From positions 1 through 32,902 of the forward strand of contig JAJDDM010000021.1 of the NCBI GenBank assembly GCA_029260315.1: a stretch of 32,902 bases of DNA, in the 5' to 3' direction. Source of the stretch: Phycisphaerales bacterium. Its GTDB lineage: Bacteria; Planctomycetota; Phycisphaerae; Phycisphaerales; UBA1924. Under the pieces are notes generated by a model that was not told the origin of the DNA, did no database searches, and saw only the letters and a program-made list of their open reading frames with translations. Shown in pieces: positions 8,101 through 15,585 of this stretch. Numbering within the stretch: position 1 is the first letter of the stretch; each line of letters starts with the position of its first letter. The position numbers were made by a program, and so were the translations under genes.

Positions 8101-10229
8101 GCGACGCGCTGACGCAGTTCGTCCTGAGCAACCTCCTCGTGTCGTCGATGCTTGCGATCGGCGCGTGGGGCGTGCATCGATCGGGCACCCGCCCATTCAT
8201 TGCACATGTGCTGTGGTTGATAGTGCTGGTCAAGCTCGTGACGCCACCGGTGGTCTCGATTCCGGTCGTGTCGCTGCCGGAGATCGCGCCGTCCACGCTC
8301 GCGGCGGGTATCGGCGACGAGCACACGGCGAGCGCTTCGATCGAAGCCGTCGGACTCACGCCGACTGACGAGCGTGGGCCGGCGAGGACCATCCTCGCCC
8401 GCGAGTCCGAGATTGCGACTTGGAGCCCCTGGGCGATCGGCGCTCGCTTCGCTGTCGCCGTATTTTGGGTGGTGGGCAGCGCGTGCGTGCTTGCCTGGAC
8501 CCTCGTGCGGATTGTTCGGTTCCATCGGCGACTGCGGGCGGCGTCGCGGGTGGCGTCGAGCGACCTCCAGCAGAGCGCCGCAGAGATCGCCCAGCGCCTT
8601 GGGTTGCGTCGGGCCCCCACCATCTTCACGGTGTCGGCGCGGATCTCGCCGCTGGTCTGGTGGGTCGGCGGGCGCGTGCGTGTGCTGATCCCCGAGGATC
8701 TGGTCCGCGCGTTGGACGCACGCGAGCTGCGCTGGATCCTGGCCCACGAGCTGGCGCACGTCCGCCGGCGGGACCATCTGGTCCGCTGGCTCGAGTGGCT
8801 GACCTGCGTGGCGTTCTGGTGGAACCCCGTGGCGTGGTGGGCCCGGCGGAACCTGCGCATCAACGAAGAGGTCTGTTGCGACGCGCTGGTGTTGGCGAGC
8901 TTTGAGGCGAGGGCCCAGAGCTACGCGGGCGCGTTGATGTCGGTTGTCGAATACCTCGCCCTGCCGGCGCTCCGCCCACCGGCCGTGGCCAGCGAGATCA
9001 CCAGCGGCGGGCTGCTTGAAAGGAGACTCAGGATGATCGTTTCGATGGATCGTATGAAGAGGCGTTCGGGGTGGATTCGCGCGGGCGTCGCGGGTTTGGC
9101 GCTGGCGATCACGCCGCTGGGAATCGCGGCGTATGCGCCGGCGGACGATGATCCGGTCGCCGACGTGCTGCGCGACGGGGTGAGCTCCGGGGCGCTCTCA
9201 GCCGAGGAAGCTCGGGTCATCTTCGAGACGGCCGTGTTCCCGGGCTCTGAGATACATCACCTCATCGCCGACAAGTTGGCGCGGACCAACGAGGAGATCG
9301 AGAGGGCGGTCGAATCGGGGCGGATCACCCGTGACGAGGCCGACGCGAAGATGCGCGCCATGGATGCGCACATGCACGATGCGATGGAGATGGCGTTCGC
9401 GACCGAGGTTCTCGGGCTGACCAAGGGCGAGGCGCACCTTGCGCTAGCCAAGGCGAAGATCAATCGCGCCGTTGCCGCCGGCGAGCTCACCGCCGAGGAG
9501 GCCGAGAAGAAGCTGCACGAGATGCGCAGGGGGCTGGCCCTGGAGCGCGAGCACGAGGCTCACTTGGAGAAGGCCGCGCAGGAGATCCGCCGGAAGGTCG
9601 AGGCGGGCGAGATGACGCCCGAGGAGGGGCGGGCCAGGATGGCTCAGATCAGGAACGGCGTCGAGCGCCGCGTGCGATACCGCGCCGCGTCGGAGGAGAT
9701 CAAGGCCCTTGTCGCAGCCGGGAGGATCACCGACGTGGAGGCGACAGCACGTCTCCAGGAGCTTCGGGCTCGCATGGCCGCCGCGTCGGGGCGCACCGAT
9801 ATCGACTGGGAGGGCGTCAAGCGTCGGATCGAGGGCGCGGTCGAGCGCGGCGACATGACCCGCGCCGAGGCCGACGCGACGTATAAGAAGTTGCGCGAGC
9901 GAGTTGCACGCGCCGAGCAGGATCGTGCCGAGGGCCATCGCGATGACCGCGGCGACCGGGACGTGCGCGGTGACCGGCACGACCACGATGGTATTCGGAT
10001 TCGCGGCAGGATTACCGAGGTCGGCAGAGGCAGCATCGTCGTCGCGCTCGAGCGGCGCGGCGAAGTCCAGGTCGTCGCGACCGACCGGACCAGAATCACC
10101 CGCAACGGCGAGCGGGCCCGCCTGAGCGATCTCCACGTCGGCGATGGCGTCGGCATCTCGGGTGTCGCCGACCGCACGCGCGACCATGTGGTGATCAGGG
10201 CTCGGGAGATCCACGCCCGGGGACGCTGA
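8097..10229 (+). CDS. BlaR1-like M56 membrane metalloprotease sensor with repeat-type outer domain
   Basis: A 710-residue integral membrane protein. Predicted membrane helices lie near residues 8-27, 33-50, 113-140 and 327-347. Between the third and fourth is the M56 zinc protease domain, with HELAH at 217-221 and the third-ligand region NEEVCCD at 257-262. In BlaR1/MecR1 the part after the fourth helix is an extracellular penicillin-binding sensor. Here it is replaced by about six short repeats of the pattern V-x-x-G-x-hydrophobic-T/S-x-x-E-A (near 361, 404, 458, 500, 538 and 581), a His/Asp/Arg-rich linker (612-631), and a C-terminal beta-rich segment (632-707) resembling DUF5666. No SxxK serine-acyl sensor motif is evident. 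It presumably cleaves or triggers loss of BlaI when an envelope signal is sensed; the signal is unknown. Confidence 0.88.
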   Translation: MSDALTQFVLSNLLVSSMLAIGAWGVHRSGTRPFIAHVLWLIVLVKLVTPPVVSIPVVSLPEIAPSTLAAGIGDEHTASASIEAVGLTPTDERGPARTILARESEIATWSPWAIGARFAVAVFWVVGSACVLAWTLVRIVRFHRRLRAASRVASSDLQQSAAEIAQRLGLRRAPTIFTVSARISPLVWWVGGRVRVLIPEDLVRALDARELRWILAHELAHVRRRDHLVRWLEWLTCVAFWWNPVAWWARRNLRINEEVCCDALVLASFEARAQSYAGALMSVVEYLALPALRPPAVASEITSGGLLERRLRMIVSMDRMKRRSGWIRAGVAGLALAITPLGIAAYAPADDDPVADVLRDGVSSGALSAEEARVIFETAVFPGSEIHHLIADKLARTNEEIERAVESGRITRDEADAKMRAMDAHMHDAMEMAFATEVLGLTKGEAHLALAKAKINRAVAAGELTAEEAEKKLHEMRRGLALEREHEAHLEKAAQEIRRKVEAGEMTPEEGRARMAQIRNGVERRVRYRAASEEIKALVAAGRITDVEATARLQELRARMAAASGRTDIDWEGVKRRIEGAVERGDMTRAEADATYKKLRERVARAEQDRAEGHRDDRGDRDVRGDRHDHDGIRIRGRITEVGRGSIVVALERRGEVQVVATDRTRITRNGERARLSDLHVGDGVGISGVADRTRDHVVIRAREIHARGR

Positions 10230-10307
10230 GGCTATTCGTCGTGGTGATGTCGGATTGGTGAGTGACTCGCACAATCCTCCCGCCAATCTCGTGCAAGTGC
10301 AAACGTC

Positions 10308-10343
10308 CCTCTCCCCGCGCTGTGGGGGGAGGGGTCTTTGTTT
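10308..10343 (+). terminator. Rho-independent-like terminator
   Basis: Left arm CCTCTCCCC (10308-10316) pairs with GGGGAGGGG (10326-10334), nine pairs with one G-T, around a nine-base loop. It is followed by TCTTTGTTT. It lies about 80 bases after the sensor stop. The T tract is interrupted, so efficiency is uncertain. Confidence 0.5.
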
Positions 10344-10598
10344 GAGGGAAGGACACTGTCGCGTGTTGAACGCCGATCTGTGAGAGCTCGATTCTTCAAT
10401 CGGCCGCGCCTCGGATCGCTCATTCAGCGGTGGAGTTGTGCTCCTCAGACTCCAGAGGATTTCTGAGCACTGTCGCGCCCTTTGGCACGGCCTTATCGGG
10501 CATCGCTCGTTCTCAATCGTGCGGACCGATCGCCCGATACGTTCGCGAAGACCCGGCCGATCGCTCCTGGTCGAGCAACTGATCAAGAGGAGTCCGCC
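10344..10598. other. Intergenic stretch without recognised gene
   Basis: With the preceding terminator this makes a 369-base gap. I see no convincing coding frame, RNA gene or strong promoter. The only clear signal is AAGAGGAG at 10585-10592, the ribosome site of the next gene. A weak CTCAGA/TCTGAG inverted repeat is present near 10445-10466. Confidence 0.5.
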
Positions 10599-11360
10599 AT
10601 GACGACGCAGACGCTCGCGATGCTCTCGCTGCTTGTCGCTCCCGCGCAGGAGCCGCATCCGGCGATCCAGCCGAGGCTGACAGAGGTCGCCGATCATCGC
10701 GTGACAACGCTCGCCGGCGAGGACGAGAGCTTCGGCTTCAACGAGCCGGGGCTCCGCCTCACGTTCGATCTGAATCTCCGCCCGGGCTACCGGTTCGCGG
10801 CGTTCAAGAGCGAGGACGCGGAGGTCGTTGCGAGAGACTCGACGGGCGCCGATCTGAGCGTGCTCGAAGAGGGCGCCTTCGGCCCGCCCGAACACTTCGA
10901 GGCAATCGCGACGTGGGGCGAGGAAGGAATGCTGTATGAATCGTTCACGCTCCGCCTCAGCCAGCCCGCTCGCTCGGCGGAGACCTTCAGCGTCGACGCG
11001 ACGATCCCCGTGGCCGTCTACGCCGGCACAAAGACCCACGAGATGCAAGTCGGCGAGAAGCGAACGGGACTGACGCCTGCTGTCTTCGGCCGCGATGCGA
11101 CGATCCAACTGCGATCGACGAATGGGGCGACCGCCGTGACGATCATTCCGGGCACGCTGAAGGACGCGATCGACAAGATCGAGTTGATCCTCGCCGACGG
11201 CGAGCCCGTCGACTCGACCAGCACCATGTGGAACGACGCCTCGGCGGAGTATGCCTTCCCGGGTGAGGTTCCCTCCTCGGCACGGGTTCGGATCACCTCG
11301 CGGCGAGACTTCCATGTCGTGCCGATGCGGGTCCAGATCCGGGACATGCGGCTTCCCTAG
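10599..11360 (+). CDS. Exported protein of unknown function
   Basis: A 253-residue protein I do not recognise. The N-terminus (MTTQTLAMLSLLVAPAQ) looks like a short signal peptide with cleavage near residue 17. The remainder has no cysteine, no membrane helix and alternating hydrophobic residues typical of beta-sheet domains; it may hold two similar beta sandwich halves (LRLTFDLNLRPG, and later the strand IQLRSTNGATAV). The ATG at 10599 is chosen because AAGAGGAG lies seven bases upstream and the signal peptide begins at once. It is flanked by the sensor operon and the molybdate transporter, with gaps on both sides, so it is probably transcribed on its own. No function is proposed. Confidence 0.75.
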   Translation: MTTQTLAMLSLLVAPAQEPHPAIQPRLTEVADHRVTTLAGEDESFGFNEPGLRLTFDLNLRPGYRFAAFKSEDAEVVARDSTGADLSVLEEGAFGPPEHFEAIATWGEEGMLYESFTLRLSQPARSAETFSVDATIPVAVYAGTKTHEMQVGEKRTGLTPAVFGRDATIQLRSTNGATAVTIIPGTLKDAIDKIELILADGEPVDSTSTMWNDASAEYAFPGEVPSSARVRITSRRDFHVVPMRVQIRDMRLP

Positions 11361-11446
11361 CGACTCGTGGCTCGGCGCCGCATTCTCATCTCCGCGTCGT
11401 TCAGAAATCGTCGCTGGAACTTCGACCAAGCCCGTATCCTGTGGAC

Positions 11447-12268
11447 ATGGCCCATCTCCGTCTCAGAACAATCGGTCGCGGGGCAACCGGGTTCGGAGAC
11501 CCGGCACTGATAACGATGCTGGCGTCGCTGCTGATCGCGGCGGGGTTGGTCGTTGCTCTGGTAGCCATGGCGTCGCCCGCCAAAGGAGATCCTCCGCTGC
11601 GGCTGCGGTGTGCCGCGGTGCTCCGCCCCGCGATGGAACAGATCACCCGGGACTATGAGCGAGAGCGGGGCGTCCAGATCCTGGCCCAGTATGGGGGCTC
11701 CGGGCACCTGCTGGGCGGCCTTCAGATCAGCCATCATGGCGACCTGTTCATGCCGGCCGACGAGAGCTATCTCGACGCGGCCGGAGAACTCGTGGTTCAG
11801 AGGACACCGGTGGTGATGCTGAGGTCGGTCCTCGCGGTGGCCCGCGGAAATCCGCTGGGGGTTAGCTCACTGGCCGACCTGTCTCGGCCTGATGTGCGCG
11901 TGGGCCTTGCGGATCCGGATGGGGCGTCGATCGGCAAGCTGTCACGCGAGGCGCTCCAGGATGAGGGGCTTTGGGAGCACACTCTTCGCGCGGTCCTGGT
12001 CTTCAAGCCGACCGTGAGCGAGATCGCGGCGGACTTGGCGATCGGCGCTATCGACGCGACCATCCTTTGGAACCAGACCGCAGCATCGATCGACGCCATC
12101 GAGGCGGTTTCAGATCCGGCGCTCTCACGCCGGCGAGGCGTCGTCTCGATCGGCCTGCTCAGGGCGTCGACCCGACCGGAGGAGGCCAAGCTGTTCGCAG
12201 CGTATGTCGCCGGGCCTGCCCGGATCCGATTCGAAGAGTTCGGATACACACTCGGAGGCGATCCGTGA
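11447..12268 (+). CDS. modA: Molybdate/tungstate-type ABC transporter substrate-binding protein
   Basis: About 273 residues. A hydrophobic N-terminal segment (ITMLASLLIAAGLVVALVAM) acts as signal or anchor, followed by a periplasmic-binding fold of the ModA type: RCAAVLRPAMEQITRDYE, the oxyanion-loop QYGGSGHLLGGL, GDLFMPADESYLD, and the second lobe FKPTVSEIAADLAIGAIDA. It would capture molybdate (or tungstate) outside the membrane and hand it to the permease. A GTG at 11441 is in frame, but ATG at 11447 is equally possible; neither has a strong ribosome site, and TATCCT at 11435-11440 hints at a near-leaderless transcript. The stop overlaps the permease start as GTGA. Molybdate versus tungstate cannot be settled by eye; the molybdenum enzymes further along favour molybdate. 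Confidence 0.85.
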   Translation: MAHLRLRTIGRGATGFGDPALITMLASLLIAAGLVVALVAMASPAKGDPPLRLRCAAVLRPAMEQITRDYERERGVQILAQYGGSGHLLGGLQISHHGDLFMPADESYLDAAGELVVQRTPVVMLRSVLAVARGNPLGVSSLADLSRPDVRVGLADPDGASIGKLSREALQDEGLWEHTLRAVLVFKPTVSEIAADLAIGAIDATILWNQTAASIDAIEAVSDPALSRRRGVVSIGLLRASTRPEEAKLFAAYVAGPARIRFEEFGYTLGGDP

Positions 12269-13065
12269 CGCTCTCTCGCCCGCGCGACGGGCTGTTTCAC
12301 CTCTCGATCATGTCGCTGGCCTTGGCGTACGCGCTGCTCGTCCTGCTCCTGCTCGGCGCGATGGCCCTGCGGACCGATCTCGCCTCGATCTCGTCGATCC
12401 TCAGCGATCAGGCCATTCGGCGGGCAACGCTGCTGAGCCTGACGACCAGCACGCTCTCGATGGTGATCGCGCTGTGGATCGCCGTGCCCACGGCGTACCT
12501 GCTCAGTCGCTACGAGTTCTTCGGACGCCGGCTGGTGGATGCGCTGGTCGACGTGCCGATCGCGTTGCCGCCGCTGGTCGTGGGGCTGGGGCTGCTCATT
12601 CTCTTTCGAACGCCCGCGGGCGCGTTCTTTGAGTCTCGCCTGTTCGCGGTCAGCTACGAGATTCCCGCGATCGTCCTGGCCCAGGTCGTCGTCGCGACGG
12701 CCTTCGCGATCCGCACGATGCGAGCGACGTTCGACCAGATCGATCCGCGCCACGAGGACGTCGCCCGAACGCTCGGCATGAGCCGGGGGCGGGCGTTTCG
12801 GACGATCACGCTGCCGGAGGCGCGCAAGGGCGTCGTCGCGGCAGGCACCATCGCCTGGGCGCGCTCGCTGGGTGAGTTCGGCCCGATCCTGGTCTTCGCC
12901 GGGGCGACGCGGATGAAGACCGAGGTCCTCCCCACGACGATCTACCTCGAACTGAGCACCGGCGAACTCGGACGAGCCATGGGCGTCGCGGTTCTCATGG
13001 TCGCCCTGGCCCTCGCGGCGCTGATCGTCGCCAAGCTCTGCGGCGCGACGGGCGTGTCGCGATAG
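12265..13065 (+). CDS. modB: ModB-type ABC transporter permease
   Basis: A 266-residue inner-membrane permease with about five or six hydrophobic helices. The ATPase-contacting EAA loop is visible as EDVARTLGMSRGRAFRTITLP, and it is followed by the ModB-like stretch SLGEFGPILVFAGATRMKTEVLPTTIY. It forms the channel for the oxyanion delivered by the preceding binding protein. The GTG at 12265 overlaps the modA stop (GTGA) and has GGAGG at 12254-12258 at good spacing. The ATPase gene starts nine bases after its stop, giving the usual A-B-C order. Confidence 0.9.
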   Translation: MTLSRPRDGLFHLSIMSLALAYALLVLLLLGAMALRTDLASISSILSDQAIRRATLLSLTTSTLSMVIALWIAVPTAYLLSRYEFFGRRLVDALVDVPIALPPLVVGLGLLILFRTPAGAFFESRLFAVSYEIPAIVLAQVVVATAFAIRTMRATFDQIDPRHEDVARTLGMSRGRAFRTITLPEARKGVVAAGTIAWARSLGEFGPILVFAGATRMKTEVLPTTIYLELSTGELGRAMGVAVLMVALALAALIVAKLCGATGVSR

Positions 13066-13074
13066 AATCAGCCG

Positions 13075-13773
13075 ATGATCCGCCTCGACAGCGTCTCGCT
13101 GACCCGCGGCTCGTTCTCTCTGCGAGAGATCACGCTGACCGTGCCGAGCGGGGCCTACGGCGTGCTCATGGGCTCCACCGCCAGCGGCAAGACCACCATC
13201 CTCGAAGCCATCTGCGGTTTGCGGAGTATCTCCTCCGGAAAGATCCGCCTCGACGGTCGCTCGGTCGATCTGGAGGATCCCGCCAAGCGCGGCGTGGGGT
13301 TCGTGCCGCAGGATGCCGCGATCTTTCCGACGATGACCGTCCGTCGTCAGATCGAGCTGCCGATGCGGGTGCGACATTGGCGGCGGGCGCGGGTGCGTGA
13401 GCGGGTCGAGCGGCTCGCGGACATGCTCGCGATCGAGCACCTGCTGGGTCGCAGGGCCCGGGGCCTGAGCGGGGGCGAGCGCCAGCGGGTCGCCTTGGCC
13501 CGGGCGCTGTCGTTCGGGCCGACGGTCCTGCTGCTCGACGAGCCGATGAGCGCCCTCGACGACGACACCCGCGAGCAGCTCTACGGATCGCTCGAGGCCG
13601 TCCGTGAGGAGACAGGCGTGACCGCGCTGCACGTCACGCACAGCGCCAACGAGGCGGCCCGCCTGGGCGATGTGATCCTGCGCCTGGAGGATGGTCACGT
13701 CCGGCGCGTGGGCTCGCCGCACGAGCGGCCGCTGGGATCGGTCCAGAGCATCGCACGGGGTATCGACGCCTGA
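13075..13773 (+). CDS. modC: ABC transporter ATPase, molybdate-type
   Basis: A 232-residue nucleotide-binding subunit. Walker A is GSTASGKT at residues 33-40, the signature is LSGGERQ, and Walker B is VLLLDEPMSALDD. It is shorter than ModC of E. coli (~350 residues) because the C-terminal MOP/TOBE regulatory domain is absent, so it probably lacks direct oxyanion sensing by the ATPase. It ends the modABC operon and converges on the glycosyltransferase gene, with an 18-base gap between the two stop codons. Confidence 0.88.
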   Translation: MIRLDSVSLTRGSFSLREITLTVPSGAYGVLMGSTASGKTTILEAICGLRSISSGKIRLDGRSVDLEDPAKRGVGFVPQDAAIFPTMTVRRQIELPMRVRHWRRARVRERVERLADMLAIEHLLGRRARGLSGGERQRVALARALSFGPTVLLLDEPMSALDDDTREQLYGSLEAVREETGVTALHVTHSANEAARLGDVILRLEDGHVRRVGSPHERPLGSVQSIARGIDA

Positions 13774-13796
13774 GCAATCAACCGTTCGTGCTCAGG
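13769..13796. terminator. Stem-loop shared by two convergent stop codons
   Basis: CCTGAGC (13769-13775) pairs with GCTCAGG (13790-13796). The arms include the modC stop (TGA) and, on the other strand, the glycosyltransferase stop. A second, exclusive pairing TCAACC/GGTTGA overlaps it. There is no T tract, so a bidirectional terminator role is only suggested. Confidence 0.35.
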
Positions 13797-15585
13797 GTTG
13801 ACCGACACGCTGTACGACGACCCATTCCCCCCGCTTGCCATTCGAGTAGTTGAACCCCGACACGGTCGCGCGAGTCTCCAGATCCTCGCGCGTCTCCGCG
13901 ACGGAGTTCGGCAGGACGACGAGCCCGTTCGGGTGCTCTTCGACCCACACATCGAGCTGGTCGGCGTCGATCCGCTCGATCCTGCCCCTGGTATGGAAGA
14001 TCAGGCTGTCCTCGTGGAAGCCGACCGACGCGACGGGGCGTGTTCGCTGCGGATCCAGCCTGTGGATCGCGTCGTCGAGGCGTTTGCTGACGAACGGGAT
14101 CGGGCCGTTCGGCAGAACGACTCCCAGCAGGGACACGATGCAGATGCCGCCCAGTGCCAGCGCGAAGATCTGCGCCTGCTTGAGGTCGCCTCGACGAACG
14201 AGCACGAAGGACACCATCCAGAGAGCAATCGACGCGAGCGTGGCGACGATAATCAGAACCCAAAGCAAAGCCCCCGTCGGCCTCACGAGGATCGCCATGA
14301 CCAGCGGCCCCAGCGCAAGGACGCCTAGGCCGCAGAGAGCCCACGCGAGCACGCCGAGGCGGGCGACGCCGCGATCGAGCCCGTCGACGAATCCGCCGCC
14401 GACCGCGTAAATACAGCGAGCTGTGAGCAGCGCGAGCGCAGGATAGAGCGGCATCGTGTAATGCGGCAGCTTCGTGCTCACCAACTCGAAGACGATCCAG
14501 CTCGGAATGAGCCATGCGAGCAGGAGCAGCTCACCCGCGTACTCGCCACGAGCCCGCAGCCGTGGGAGACGCCGCACGACGCTGAGCGCCTTGGCGACCG
14601 GGCCGCTCCGCTGCGACTCTCGCTCCGGCAATCGCAGATTCCGGGCGACCGCCCGCCAGACCGCCGCCCCCAGCAGCATCGCCCCAGGCAGGAACAGCGC
14701 GAACGCCAGCAGCGTGTGATACCCCGGCGGGCCGCTGTGTCCCTCCTTGGGCGTGAGGCTCCTGCCGAGGATCTCGTCCGAGACGATCGACCAGTACTTG
14801 GCGAAGCCGACCTCGGACCCCACGAGCAGCACCCACGGCACCACCATCACAACGACGACCCCGATCCCGATGAGGGGCCGCAATCGCAATGTCCATCGCC
14901 AGGACCGCGTCCACCAACAGAGTGAGAGAACCGCCAGCCCCCCCACCATCGGCGTGATCGGCCCCTTGGTCAGCACGCCCGCTCCAACGACGACCCAAAG
15001 AAAGAGCACACGTCGCCAAGGCTGCGCTCGCTCGCGATCGCACCAGACCGTCGCCAGAATCCACATCGCCAGTGTCGTCCACATGACCAGAACCTGGTCC
15101 GCCCTGGCCTGGCGGGCTTCCCACGCGAAGATTGGCGCCACGGCGAGCAGAAACCCCGCCAGCAACCCCGTCCGCGCCCCAAAAACTCCCGGAAACAGCG
15201 CACACCCGATCCGCCACGTCGCCAGGACCGTCACGATCGTCGCCAGCAGCGATGGGATGCGGTACATCCAGATCGCGTCGTGTGCCGAGTCCCAGCCGCT
15301 CAGCACGCCCGCGCTGGTCGCCTGCATCCAGTAGATCATCGGCGGCTTGTTCAGCCGCTCGCGCTCCTGGATCCGCGGCACAACCCAGCCGCGGACCGAA
15401 TACGATTCCATCATCTGACGGCTCGCCTGCGCGAACCGGGCCTCATCACGATCGATCGTCGGCAGCGAGAAAAACCCCGGGATGAACAGCAGCGAGCACC
15501 AGGCGATGAGCGTCAATCCGCCCGTCGGCGAGCCGAACCAGCCGCGCGATCGCTCCGAGGACTCGCCTGTTGCGCCCGATCCCAT
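13792..15585 (-). CDS. ArnT/PMT-like membrane glycosyltransferase (GT39/GT83 type)
   Basis: A 597-residue polytopic membrane protein with about ten to twelve hydrophobic helices. After the first helix comes LPTIDRDEARFAQASRQM (Asp45, Glu48), the acidic first outer loop typical of ArnT and PMT enzymes, and then the conserved NKPPMIYWMQA. Such enzymes use polyprenyl-phosphate sugars to glycosylate lipid A, other lipids or proteins on the outer side of the membrane. The ~130-residue C-terminal soluble part (VSKRLDDAIHRLD onward) is periplasmic. The only suitable ATG is at 15585, and this codon overlaps the start of the divergent PAP2 gene (shared CATG at 15583-15586). The acceptor is unknown; the neighbour phosphatase fits recycling of polyprenyl phosphate, which is inference. 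Confidence 0.88.
   Translation of the reverse strand: MGSGATGESSERSRGWFGSPTGGLTLIAWCSLLFIPGFFSLPTIDRDEARFAQASRQMMESYSVRGWVVPRIQERERLNKPPMIYWMQATSAGVLSGWDSAHDAIWMYRIPSLLATIVTVLATWRIGCALFPGVFGARTGLLAGFLLAVAPIFAWEARQARADQVLVMWTTLAMWILATVWCDRERAQPWRRVLFLWVVVGAGVLTKGPITPMVGGLAVLSLCWWTRSWRWTLRLRPLIGIGVVVVMVVPWVLLVGSEVGFAKYWSIVSDEILGRSLTPKEGHSGPPGYHTLLAFALFLPGAMLLGAAVWRAVARNLRLPERESQRSGPVAKALSVVRRLPRLRARGEYAGELLLLAWLIPSWIVFELVSTKLPHYTMPLYPALALLTARCIYAVGGGFVDGLDRGVARLGVLAWALCGLGVLALGPLVMAILVRPTGALLWVLIIVATLASIALWMVSFVLVRRGDLKQAQIFALALGGICIVSLLGVVLPNGPIPFVSKRLDDAIHRLDPQRTRPVASVGFHEDSLIFHTRGRIERIDADQLDVWVEEHPNGLVVLPNSVAETREDLETRATVSGFNYSNGKRGEWVVVQRVGQP

Noticed and set aside
7723..10229. Beta-lactam resistance regulator pair
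   Set aside because: No beta-lactamase or PBP gene is adjacent and the sensor lacks a penicillin-binding domain; only the regulatory mechanism is BlaI/BlaR1-like.
9444..11429. 661-codon open frame on the minus strand
   Set aside because: It runs antisense through the sensor's repeat region, the terminator and the exported-protein gene; its composition (Arg/His/Pro-rich, no motif) is typical of a high-GC shadow frame.
11797..13722. 641-codon open frame on the minus strand opposite modABC
   Set aside because: The plus strand holds clear ModA, ModB and ModC motifs with GTGA coupling; the antisense protein is low-complexity Arg/Asp/Gln/His.
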